Shown: in pieces, positions 9,099-17,551 of the stretch
How the letters are laid out: each line of letters begins with the position of its first letter
Position numbering within the stretch: position 1 is the stretch's first letter
Origin: CAVONB01 sp963697205
GTDB lineage: Bacteria > Pseudomonadota > Alphaproteobacteria > Rhizobiales > Hyphomicrobiaceae
Direction: 5' to 3'
DNA: 64,000 nucleotides
Assembly (NCBI GenBank): GCA_963697205.1
Contig: CAVONB010000004.1
Location: 60,361 to 124,360 of the forward strand
The notes under the pieces: model-generated
Seen by the model: the letters and a program-made list of their open reading frames with translations, nothing else
Told to the model about the DNA's origin: nothing
Databases searched by the model: none
Program-made: the position numbers and the translations under genes

Positions 9099-10025
9099 TC
9101 AGCTCTTGCCCGCCGTGCCGCCGGCCGCATCGACCACGAATTTGTAGACCGCCGTGTGATCGGCATCCTTGCCCAGCGCGGCAAGCGCCTTGCCGAGCGA
9201 CTGTGAGACGAAGTCGAGCTCGCTCGCCGGCACGCCCAGCGCTGCGGCCAGCGACCGTGCCATGCCGACGTCCTTTTCCATCAGGGCGAGCGCGAAGCCG
9301 GAGTTGTACGCGCCGTTCAGCATGTAGCGCGTGACCTTGTTCTCCGTCGTGTTGTTGCGCCCCGTCGAGGCGTTGAGCACGTCGGTCATGGTCTGGCCGT
9401 CGAGGCCGAAGCGCTGGCCGACGACCAGCGCCTCCGCGGTCGCGATCAGCCCCGCCGCCGAGACGTAGTTGTTGAGCGCCTTCATGGCGTGGCCGGAGCC
9501 GAGCCCGCCGGTGCGGTGGACCTGGCCCATGGCGGACAGCACCGGCGTGACGCGCTCGACCAGCGCCTGGTCGCCGCCCGTCATGATGGCGAGCGTGCCG
9601 GTGATCGCCTTGGGTACGCCGCCGGAGACGGGCGCGTCGACGAGGCCGAGGCCGCGCTCGGCGAGTGCTGCCCCGAGCTTGACGGTCTCGAGCGGGTAGG
9701 ACGAGGACATGTCGATGACGATCCCGCCGGCGTTCATGGCTCCGGCGAGGCCCGAGCGGCCATCCGCGCCAAGTACCACCGCGTTCACGATCTTGCTGTC
9801 CGGCAGCATGGTGACGACGGTCGCAGCCCCCGCGCCGACCGCGGCGACGTCCCGGGCGACGGCGAAGGGGCCACCCTCGGCCGCGAACGGCGCGGTCACG
9901 TCGGCGCGCGTGTCGTACATCAGGACCGAGAAGCCCGCCTTGGCGAGGCAGCGCACCATCGGGGCGCCCATGTTGCCGATGCCGATGAACCCGATCGTCT
10001 TGCCACCTGCCCCACTGCCTGCCAT
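9099..10025 (-). CDS. NAD(P)-dependent 3-hydroxyisobutyrate-dehydrogenase-family oxidoreductase
   Basis: This 308-residue beta-hydroxyacid dehydrogenase oxidises a small 3-hydroxy acid (3-hydroxyisobutyrate, tartronate semialdehyde or similar) in the cytoplasm. Visible features are the N-terminal dinucleotide-binding loop 'GFIGIGNMG', the substrate-binding 'DAPVSGGVPKA' and the catalytic lysine in 'KALNNYVSA'. The start at 10025 gives a normal family length. Its transcript is probably ended by the terminator at 8962-9005. The exact substrate cannot be told from the sequence, and no matching catabolic operon lies beside it. Confidence 0.85.
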   Translation of the reverse strand: MAGSGAGGKTIGFIGIGNMGAPMVRCLAKAGFSVLMYDTRADVTAPFAAEGGPFAVARDVAAVGAGAATVVTMLPDSKIVNAVVLGADGRSGLAGAMNAGGIVIDMSSSYPLETVKLGAALAERGLGLVDAPVSGGVPKAITGTLAIMTGGDQALVERVTPVLSAMGQVHRTGGLGSGHAMKALNNYVSAAGLIATAEALVVGQRFGLDGQTMTDVLNASTGRNNTTENKVTRYMLNGAYNSGFALALMEKDVGMARSLAAALGVPASELDFVSQSLGKALAALGKDADHTAVYKFVVDAAGGTAGKS

Positions 10026-10370
10026 GCCCGTTGCTCCGCTGTGCGTGTGTGATGGGTCGGCGCGACGCGCGCTGCCGCCGGCCCGTTCGTGGCAGACTTT
10101 GCGCCGGGGCGAGGCGCGAGGGCAAGATTGGATGTGGAGCGGGGGCAATCGGAGCATTTAAGGCCGGTGGCGCGCCTCAGGCGTCCGGATCACTATCTCC
10201 GGTATTCTTCATGCGCCGGAATGTCCAAGTCCGCCTCCGCGCCCACGGCTTGCGCCACCTCCTCCCTCAACTTATACGGAAAATCCTTCCCTGGTCCCTC
10301 GCCACTGGCGCTGCTCGCGCGATTGTGGCCAATGTTGCCCCTCACCAATCGCCCACGACGGAGCCGACCC
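10026..10370. other. Divergent intergenic region
   Basis: These 345 bases lie between a minus-strand dehydrogenase gene and a plus-strand DMT transporter gene. A minus-strand open frame ending at 10193 runs through part of it, but its start lies inside the transporter gene and I do not trust it. No promoter pair, RNA or repeat was recognised. Confidence 0.4.
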
Positions 10371-11303
10371 GTGGCGCATGCTTGGATCTGGCTGTCCGTA
10401 GGCGCTGCATTGATGCAGGCGGTGCGCACGGCCGCGCAGAAGACGCTCAACCAGCGCATGTCGACGCTGGGCACGACCTACGTGCGCTCGCTCGTGGGGC
10501 TGCCGGTGCTGCTCGCCTACCTCGCCGCCGTCGTCTGGCACACCGGCGAGACCACCGTGCCCTCCGCGCCCGCCTACCTTCTCTTCACGTTCGGCGGCGC
10601 CGCCGCGCAGGTGATTGCGACGTTCCTGCTGATCACGCTGTTCCGCCTCAAGAATTTCGCGGTCGGCACGATGCTGACCAAGGTCGACATCGTGATGACC
10701 GCGCTGATCGGCACCGTGCTGTTCTCCGAACGGCTGACGGCGTCGGGCATGACCGCGCTGCTGGTGGTGCTGGCCGGCGTCCTGTTGCTGACCGCGGGCA
10801 AGACCGGCCTCGCCGCACTCAAGGCCGGCGCCGCCGAGGGCGGGCTACTGGCGACCATCTTCTCCAAACCGACACAGGTGGCGCTCGCCTGCGCGCTGCT
10901 GTTCACGTTCTCCTACCTGTTCCTTCGCGAGGCGACGCTTCAGATCAGGCCGATCGGCTCGCCCGCCTGGGCGGGGGCATGGACCGTGGTCATCGCGACG
11001 GCCATGCAGACCGTCGTGCTGGGCGCCTGGCTCGCCTGGAAGGAGCCCGCCGTGTTCTCACAGATCTGGCCGAACCGGAAGATCGTCGGCTTCATCGGCC
11101 TGACCAGCGCATTGGGCTCGATCGGCTGGTACACGGCGTTTGCGCTGCAGAACGCGTCCTACGTGCGCGCGGTCGGCCAGATCGAGGTGGTCTTCACGCT
11201 GCTCGTCTCCTGGCTCTACTTCCGCGAGCGGCTGACGGCGCTGGAGTACCTCGGCATGGCGATCACGGTCGCGGGCGTGCTGATGTTCCGGCTGGTCGGC
11301 TGA
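10371..11303 (+). CDS. DMT-superfamily (EamA-like) transporter
   Basis: A 310-residue inner-membrane protein with about ten hydrophobic helices arranged as two EamA-type halves, for example 'GMTALLVVLAGVLLLTAG' in the first half and 'YLGMAITVAGVLMFRLVG' at the C-terminus. Such proteins export or import small metabolites; the substrate is unknown. I chose the GTG at 10371 ('VAHAWIWLS') because the first membrane helix begins right after it; the frame is open further upstream but reads as low-complexity non-coding sequence. Confidence 0.8.
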   Translation: MAHAWIWLSVGAALMQAVRTAAQKTLNQRMSTLGTTYVRSLVGLPVLLAYLAAVVWHTGETTVPSAPAYLLFTFGGAAAQVIATFLLITLFRLKNFAVGTMLTKVDIVMTALIGTVLFSERLTASGMTALLVVLAGVLLLTAGKTGLAALKAGAAEGGLLATIFSKPTQVALACALLFTFSYLFLREATLQIRPIGSPAWAGAWTVVIATAMQTVVLGAWLAWKEPAVFSQIWPNRKIVGFIGLTSALGSIGWYTAFALQNASYVRAVGQIEVVFTLLVSWLYFRERLTALEYLGMAITVAGVLMFRLVG

Positions 11304-11398
11304 CCCCTCCCGACGCCCAGAGCGCACCAGAGCTAACCGGCGTTAACCAGCTGTTAACCGACGCAGTCGAGGCTTTCCGCCAGAGGACGGAGGCCCCG

Positions 11399-11608
11399 AT
11401 GGATGCCGAACCCGAGATCGAAGCGCGCCTGCAGGCGGCCCTGGCCCGCCTCGACGTCGCGCTGGCCGGCCTCGCCGACACCATGGAAGCGCTCGGCAAC
11501 GCCTGCACGACATGCTGCGAGCGCGCTGCGTCCCTGATCGACGACCTCGACACCATCGCCAGCGGCGCGACACGCCGCGAGGACACCAGGGACGGTGCCG
11601 TCATCTGA
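11399..11608 (+). CDS. Small hypothetical protein, 69 residues
   Basis: An acidic, probably all-helical protein: Glu/Asp/Ala-rich with heptad-like spacing of Leu and Ala ('LQAALARLDVALAGLADTM') and a Cys pair in 'ACTTCCERA'. A GGAGG ribosome-binding site lies seven bases before the ATG, which supports translation. It sits 95 bp after the DMT transporter gene on the same strand. The family is unknown. Confidence 0.5.
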   Translation: MDAEPEIEARLQAALARLDVALAGLADTMEALGNACTTCCERAASLIDDLDTIASGATRREDTRDGAVI

Positions 11609-11882
11609 GCCCGGTGAGGCGCACACCGGCCGGCCGCACCGCGACACCGCCGACGCACCGCACCCGCGCAAGCCTTGTTGTCTGCGAAGTCCTCGGCAAT
11701 ACGATCCGATCTGCCGAACAAGGCGCGCGAAACGACGCTGCCGTCGTTCTGGATCACACAACAATTCGTGACGATCCACAATCGGCGCGCCCTGATCCGC
11801 TCCGAGCCTCTCAGCGTTTCCTTCGACATCACGCAGTAAGCGTGTTGGGCAATTGATCTGAGCACACGAAGGAGATCGCAGC

Positions 11883-12371
11883 GTGCGCAAATCCATCATC
11901 GCAGCCGCACTTGGCCTTTCCACGGTTTTCGCCGGTTCGGCGAACGCGGCAAATATCGTCGAGACCGCCGCCAACGCTGGCACGTTCCAAACACTGATCG
12001 CCGCCGCCAAGGCCGCCGGTCTCGCAGGAGCGCTGTCCGACGGAAAGAACCTGACCGTCTTCGCGCCGACCGACGACGCTTTCGCGAAGCTCCCGAAGGG
12101 TACCGTGGAATCGCTGTTGAAGCCGGAGAACAAGTCCAAGCTCGCCGCCATTCTGTCGTATCACGTGCTGCCCCGGCAGCTAACGTCCGACCAGCTGCCC
12201 CACAAGTCGATCCACGTCCGCACCATCAAGTCCGGTGGCGACCGCACGCTGCGCGTTACGAAGGGTGGCTCCGGTGTCACCGTCGACAACGCACGCGTCG
12301 TCAAGGCCGACATCAAGGCCAGCAACGGCGTCATCCACGTCATAGACACCGTCATGCTGCCGTCTCGCTGA
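11883..12371 (+). CDS. Secreted fasciclin (FAS1)-domain protein
   Basis: 162 residues. A signal peptide ('AAALGLSTVFAGSANA', likely cut after ANA) is followed by a single FAS1 domain. The two conserved FAS1 blocks are present: 'NLTVFAPTDDAFAKLPKG' (H1) and 'GVIHVIDTVMLP' (H2), with the central 'SYHVLP'. Single-FAS1 secreted proteins of this kind are linked to adhesion or surface stress, but the role here is inferred only. The start is a GTG with AAGGAG upstream. The gene stands alone, with a terminator hairpin just after it. Confidence 0.9.
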   Translation: MRKSIIAAALGLSTVFAGSANAANIVETAANAGTFQTLIAAAKAAGLAGALSDGKNLTVFAPTDDAFAKLPKGTVESLLKPENKSKLAAILSYHVLPRQLTSDQLPHKSIHVRTIKSGGDRTLRVTKGGSGVTVDNARVVKADIKASNGVIHVIDTVMLPSR

Positions 12372-12389
12372 GCAAGCGCCGGCAACCGC

Positions 12390-12418
12390 GCGGGGGCGAT
12401 CTTACACGTCGCCCCCGC
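12390..12418. terminator. Perfect 10-bp hairpin between convergent genes
   Basis: GCGGGGGCGA pairs perfectly with TCGCCCCCGC around a nine-base loop. It lies between the fasciclin gene and the convergent DUF6512-like gene and could end both transcripts. There is no T-run, so it may need help from Rho or act by stalling. Confidence 0.5.
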
Positions 12419-12434
12419 ACCTCGCTTCGCGGCC

Positions 12435-12980
12435 TTATCGCGCGCGCAGCGATACGGGCGCCGAATAAGCCGGAACGCCGAACAGTCCATTCCGTGGGTC
12501 TTCAAACAGCCAGATGTTTGGTGGCCAGAACGTAAAAGAAACAAACGCCAGAACCTGAATCGCAAGCAGAAAGAGCCCGGCAAGTCTCGGCACCGCTCGC
12601 CGTGCCAAGTTCCCAATGCTCGCCGCGCTGACGATTTGTCCGAGCAGAACCGCCACGAAAAAGATCGTAATGTCGACGGCCAGCAGGTTCCGGCCCAGAG
12701 CGGCGACGTATCCGTGAAACAGCCCCACGATCGCCGCGGACACAACCAGCAGCCCATAGCCCTGCGCCGACCAGTACGCCGATCGATTCGGCTGCGCCGA
12801 TGACGATGGCCACACCGCCCACACAAGGCCGGGCCAGAAAGCAATCTTCAGATGTTCCCAAGTCGATTCGTTGACAGCCGCGAACACGGCCACCGGCCGC
12901 CACCCCCCAAGCCAGCCGAAGACGAAATGTAGAAGTGAGCCGAGGACGAAGACGACGAGCGCCCCGCAAGCGACGCGCAT
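12435..12980 (-). CDS. Integral membrane protein, DUF6512-like
   Basis: A 181-residue protein with about five hydrophobic helices. The conserved-looking 'NESTWEHLKIAFWPGL' motif after the first helix pair matches my memory of the DUF6512 family, whose function is unknown. The ATG at 12980 is used; a GTG at 13010 would add ten residues. It ends within 65 bp of the convergent fasciclin gene. Base composition is somewhat lower in GC than its neighbours. Confidence 0.6.
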   Translation of the reverse strand: MRVACGALVVFVLGSLLHFVFGWLGGWRPVAVFAAVNESTWEHLKIAFWPGLVWAVWPSSSAQPNRSAYWSAQGYGLLVVSAAIVGLFHGYVAALGRNLLAVDITIFFVAVLLGQIVSAASIGNLARRAVPRLAGLFLLAIQVLAFVSFTFWPPNIWLFEDPRNGLFGVPAYSAPVSLRAR

Positions 12981-13048
12981 CAGGTCAAATCCGTGTTGAG
13001 GCTGGGCCACCGATTGCGCTCCGCCGCGCCCCTTCGAAACCCGATAGA

Positions 13049-14347
13049 TCAGTTGCGCGCTTGCCGCGTCGTGCCCAGACCATCGAAGATGCGCGCGAAC
13101 TCGATCGCACCGGCGTTGCGCTCGTTGACGTCCATGCGCTCGTCTAGAGCCTTCAGCAGCTCCGACGCCGTGCGATGGCGCACGATCGTGTTGCGCTCGT
13201 AGCCGCGCCGCGCGAAGAAATTCGACGTCGGCACGCTCGCGGCCACCTCTTCCATCATGTCGAGCCCCGTGCGCGGGCCGGCGAGGTTCATCAGCTCGAT
13301 CTCGTTGGGCAACAGGTGCGGCCGGCCGTTTTTCGCCGCCAGGTCCTTCAGCGCCTCGAGTTTGGCTACCTGCAGCCATGGCCCGATGTCGCCGTCCAAG
13401 TTGATCGCATGGATGCCCTGGCCCTTCGCCGTGCGCGACAGGCTGGTATGCGCGCTCCACGCGTTCGGCACGCTCTTGGCGACCGCCTGCATCCGTCTCA
13501 GCACCGCCGATTTATACCGCAGGCTCTGCGCCCGTGCCGCGGGCGTGCCCGGCTGGCGCGCCAGGGCATCGAGGCGGCTGCGAAACGCGTCGCCGTGCTT
13601 GACCAGTTCGTTGACCGTGTTGGCGGCAAGCAGCTGCGCGTAGCCGATCGCCGTCGAGATCGGCCGGCCCGTCTTCTTGATCGGATGGATGCCGGCCTGC
13701 ATGTCCGCCGTCCCGATGCCGCCCGTCTCCAGCGCATAGACGCGCACCACCTGGGACTTCGACAGCCCCAGCCGCATCGCCTCCAGCGCGTAGCGGCGCT
13801 TGAACTCGGCCTCGCTGATCCGCTCCGGCACGAAGCCGAAGTGCGTCTTGGCGTTTTGCAGGAAGTCTTCCAGCGACGGCAGGTCACTCGGCTTCTCGTC
13901 GGGCACCCCGTCGTCGAGCCGCTTGGAGATCTCGGCCGGCAGCTCGGGCCCCGAATATTTCGGCGGCTGCTCCAGCACGAAGTCGGCGCGCACGAACGCC
14001 TGCCCGGCCTTGCGCTTGTCGCGCCGTTGATCCTTCTTGCGCTCGACCACCGCCCAGTAAGCGTCCGCCTGGCGCTCGTAGCCACGGCGTGCCGCACGCC
14101 AGCTGTCGTAGATCTGCTGCTGAGCCGGCGTCAGCCGGGGATCGCGCGAGCGCTGCTCGGCCGCCACCTCCGGCAGCCCGGCCGCGCATCCCGCGACGGC
14201 CAACGCGGCAAAGACTGTCGTCAAGAGGCCCGCACGCCAAGATCCAGCACGTCGAAAGCAGCCCGACAAACGCCCGGCCAGCCAGCGCGCCCTGGCGGCG
14301 CCCGCCCCCGCCTCCACGGCTGCTGCGTGTGCTGATCTCCGCGTCAT
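13049..14347 (-). CDS. Putative lipoprotein with lysozyme-like (lytic transglycosylase-like) domain
   Basis: The N-terminus carries a hydrophobic helix ending in a lipobox ('ALAVAGC'), so the protein is probably lipid-anchored after export. A Lys/Arg-rich, likely coiled region follows, then a domain with 'YALETGGIGTADMQAGIHP' and 'STAIGYAQLLAANTVNEL'. The Glu of ETGG followed by a GYAQ-type motif is the pattern of goose-type lysozyme and lytic transglycosylase folds. I infer peptidoglycan cleavage. ATG 14392 or 14347 are both possible starts. The long charged stretch before the signal helix suggests the true start may be even further in. Confidence 0.6.
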   Translation of the reverse strand: MTRRSAHAAAVEAGAGAARARWLAGRLSGCFRRAGSWRAGLLTTVFAALAVAGCAAGLPEVAAEQRSRDPRLTPAQQQIYDSWRAARRGYERQADAYWAVVERKKDQRRDKRKAGQAFVRADFVLEQPPKYSGPELPAEISKRLDDGVPDEKPSDLPSLEDFLQNAKTHFGFVPERISEAEFKRRYALEAMRLGLSKSQVVRVYALETGGIGTADMQAGIHPIKKTGRPISTAIGYAQLLAANTVNELVKHGDAFRSRLDALARQPGTPAARAQSLRYKSAVLRRMQAVAKSVPNAWSAHTSLSRTAKGQGIHAINLDGDIGPWLQVAKLEALKDLAAKNGRPHLLPNEIELMNLAGPRTGLDMMEEVAASVPTSNFFARRGYERNTIVRHRTASELLKALDERMDVNERNAGAIEFARIFDGLGTTRQARN

Positions 14348-14521
14348 CCGCGGCACCCCTCGTTCCGCCGCGCCTGACCCACCCTGCGGCATCCCTACGG
14401 TCTTGAACTCGATTCGCTAACAAACATCCAATCGTGGCGGCGCGAAGACAGGTGATCCGACGCTCCACCCCGCCTTGAGGCCCGTGACAAGGCCACGGGA
14501 ACGCGATACCTCGAGCGCGCC

Positions 14522-16440
14522 ATGCTCCACCTGAACGACCTCATCTACCGCATCGAAGGGCGCGTCATCCTGGACAGCGCCACGGCGGCCATTCCGACCG
14601 GGCACAAGGTCGGGCTCGTCGGCCGCAACGGCACCGGCAAGACGACGCTGTTGCGCCTGATCGCCGGCGAGATCGCGCCCGACGATGGCACGATCACGGT
14701 GCCGCGCACCTCGCGCATCGGCTACGTGGCCCAGGAAGCACCGGGCGGCGACGACACGCTGCTCGACTGGGTGCTGGCAGCCGACACCGAGCGCGCCGGC
14801 CTCCTGGCCGAAGCCGAAACCGCCACCGATCCGCATCGCATCGCCGAGATCCAGATCCGTCTCGCCGACATCGATGCGCATTCGGCGCCGGCGCGGGCGG
14901 CGCAGATCCTCGCCGGGCTCGGCTTCGACGAAGCCGCACAGAACGAGCCGTGCCGCGACTTCTCCGGCGGCTGGCGTATGCGCGTCGCGCTCGGCGCGGT
15001 GTTGTTCCTGGAGCCGGAACTGCTGCTGCTCGACGAGCCGACCAACTACCTCGACCTCGAAGGCACGCTGTGGCTCGAGAGCTATCTGAAGGCCTACCCG
15101 CATACCGTCCTGATGGTCAGCCACGACCGCGACCTGCTCAACCGCTGCGTCGATGCGATCCTGCACCTGGAGCGCGGCAAGCTCACGCTCTACACCGGCG
15201 GCTACGACACGTTCGAGGACACGCGCCGGCTGAAGTCGAGCTCGACCTGAAGCTGAAGAAGAAGCAGGACGACCAGCGGAAGCATCTGGAAGCCTTCATC
15301 ACGCGCTTCAAGGCGAAGGCGACCAAGGCCAAGCAGGCCCAATCGCGCGTCAAGGCGCTGGCCAAGATGAAGCCGATCGCCGCGCAGGTCGAAGAGCGCG
15401 TCGTGCCGTTCAATTTTCCGCAGCCGGCCAAGATGCTGGCAAGCCCGCTGATCCGGCTCGAAGGCGCGTCTGCCGGCTACGAGCCGGGCCGGCCGATCCT
15501 GTCCGGGCTCGACCTGCGCATCGACCAGGACGATCGCATTGCGCTGCTCGGCCAGAACGGCAACGGCAAGTCGACGTTCGCCAAGCTGATCGCGAACCGT
15601 CTCGCTCCGCTTGGCGGCAAGGTGTTCGGCGTGCAGAAGGTGTCAGTCGGCTACTTCGCCCAGCATCAGCTCGACGACCTCAATCCCAACGACACGCCCT
15701 ATACGATCATCGCACGGCTGATGCCGGACGCGACGGAGGCGCAGAAGCGGGCACGGCTCGGCACCTACGGCTTCGGCTTCGAGAAGGCCGATACCAAGTG
15801 CGCCAACCTGTCGGGCGGCGAGAAGGCGCGGCTGCTGTTCGCCGTCACCGCCTTTCACGGGCCGCACCTGATGATCCTCGACGAGCCGACCAACCACCTC
15901 GACGTCGACAGCCGCGAGGCGCTGATCCACGCCCTCAACGACTACGACGGCGCCGTCATCCTGATCAGCCACGACCGGCATCTGATCGAGGCGTCCGTCG
16001 ACCGGCTGTGGGTGGTCAAGGGCGGCACCGTCAAGAGCTACGACGGCGACATGGAAAGCTACCGCGCGATGCTGCTCGACGAACGCGGCGCGCGCGCGCG
16101 CCAGCGCCGGCAGGAGGCGTCAGCGTCGGTGAGCGACACAGCGGCGAGCCGCGCCGACCAGCGCCGGGAGGCGGCCCAGCGGCGCGCGGAGATCGCGCCG
16201 TTGAGGAAGGCGATGCAGGCGGCGGAAAAGCGTGTCGAGACGCTGACGGCGGAGATCGCCAAGCTCGACGCCGCGCTTGCCGATCCCGAACTCTATGCCA
16301 ACGACCCCGGCAAGGCGCAAAAGCTCTCCATGGAGCGTGGGCAGAAGGCGAAGACGCTCGCAGACGCGGAAGAGGCGTGGCTCCTCGCGAGCGACGCGTA
16401 TGAGCAGGCGGCGGCGGGCGCGGGGGAAGTTGTGGGATGA
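14522..16440 (+). CDS. ABC-F family ATPase, frameshifted in this sequence
   Basis: This soluble protein has two ABC ATPase modules and no membrane domain, of the Uup/EttA-like ABC-F class that acts on ribosomes. Module 1 has Walker A 'GRNGTGKTT', signature 'DFSGGWRMRVAL' and Walker B 'LLLLDEPTNYLD'. The Lys-rich linker 'LKLKKKQDD' follows. Module 2 has 'GQNGNGKST', 'LSGGEKARLLFA' and 'MILDEPTNHLD'. The C-terminus is a charged coiled coil. Around 15235 one base (probably C in AAGCTCGAG) is missing; restoring it gives 640 codons. This is the only clear deletion outside secA and the IS5 copy. Confidence 0.88.
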
Positions 16441-16522
16441 ATGCTGGGCGCACCAATGGGCGGCGCGATGGGCCAAGAACAGACCTTCCGAAAATGCAAT
16501 CACGAGGTTGACGCAGTGTTGC

Positions 16523-17455
16523 TCACCCGAGCCATATGAGTAGCAGGGAGATGGTGAGCACCGACATACCCGTCGACACAACGACGACCGACGATGCCGT
16601 CTCGACATGAACATTGTACTGTTGGGCAACGACATACGCGTTCGCGCCAGTAGGCATCGCCGAGAGAATGACTGCGGCCTTTGCCCAGAACGGGTCCATC
16701 GCAAAAACGTAGGTCACCAGGGCAAACGTCAGAAGTGGATTGAAGACGGCCTTCAAGGTCGACAGCCAAATGACCTCTCCGATATTGCCAGTCATTCTGC
16801 GCTCGATGAGCGAAAGCCCTAACGAGAAGAGAGCGGCGGGCCCAACGGTGGCGGCCATGAGATCAAGGTAGTTGCTGGCGGCTTTCGGAAGAGGCAATGC
16901 TGCGGTCGCAAAAATGATGCCTAGCAGCGGCGAGATTACCAATGGGTTCCGCAACACGCGACCCGCCACATGCGCACCTATGCGGAGCGTCGATTGTCCG
17001 GATGCTCGTGTGACCTCCAAGACTGCAATGACACCCGTTATGAAGAGTAGGGTGAGGCAGAGTGTGGCAATTATCGGTGGCAGCGCTCCATCAGGACCGT
17101 AGGCGGTCAGCAGGACCGGTAGTCCCATGTAGACGGTGTTGGCTTGCAGGGCGGTTAATCCGGCAACGGCCAGTGTTGCTACAGCTTGGCGAAGGCAAAG
17201 CCACCCAACCAGCACTGCAACAATAAGCGTGCCCATCTCGCCGCCAACGAATGCGCCGATGAAAGGCCAGTTGAAAATCTTCTCGACGGGAGCCCGTGCC
17301 ATATAGATGAAGAGGGCCGGAGGAAGTGCGAAGAAGAAAACGAAGCGGTTGAGAGCAGCCGCAGAGTCAGCCCCCAGAACCCCAAAGCGACCGGCAAGGT
17401 ATCCTGTCAGGACGACGCCGAAGACCGGAACCACGACATTGATGAGGGCATCCAT
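16523..17455 (-). CDS. AEC-family (auxin efflux carrier-like) transporter
   Basis: A 310-residue protein with about ten membrane helices. The N-terminal 'VVVPVFGVVLTGYLAGRFG', the 'ALNRFVFFFALPPALF' segment and the C-terminal 'SAMPTGANAYVVAQQYNV' block are typical of bacterial AEC permeases, several of which carry malate or malonate. The substrate is unknown here. The gene's base composition is noticeably less GC-rich than the flanks, and an IS element lies immediately upstream. Both suggest a laterally acquired segment. Confidence 0.85.
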   Translation of the reverse strand: MDALINVVVPVFGVVLTGYLAGRFGVLGADSAAALNRFVFFFALPPALFIYMARAPVEKIFNWPFIGAFVGGEMGTLIVAVLVGWLCLRQAVATLAVAGLTALQANTVYMGLPVLLTAYGPDGALPPIIATLCLTLLFITGVIAVLEVTRASGQSTLRIGAHVAGRVLRNPLVISPLLGIIFATAALPLPKAASNYLDLMAATVGPAALFSLGLSLIERRMTGNIGEVIWLSTLKAVFNPLLTFALVTYVFAMDPFWAKAAVILSAMPTGANAYVVAQQYNVHVETASSVVVVSTGMSVLTISLLLIWLG

Positions 17456-17551
17456 TGGTGCTCACGCGGCTGACCAGCACAGTTAATAGTACACTATGCA
17501 ATATGCTTGAGGAACGCCGCTTGCAGGCGCTCACGAGAGTCCGGTTCGGGT

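Noticed and set aside
10193..10474. Minus-strand 93-codon frame ending in 'GAEADLDIPAHEEYRR'
   Set aside because: Its end looks mildly protein-like, but the start lies inside the DMT transporter gene and there is no ribosome-binding site or known domain.
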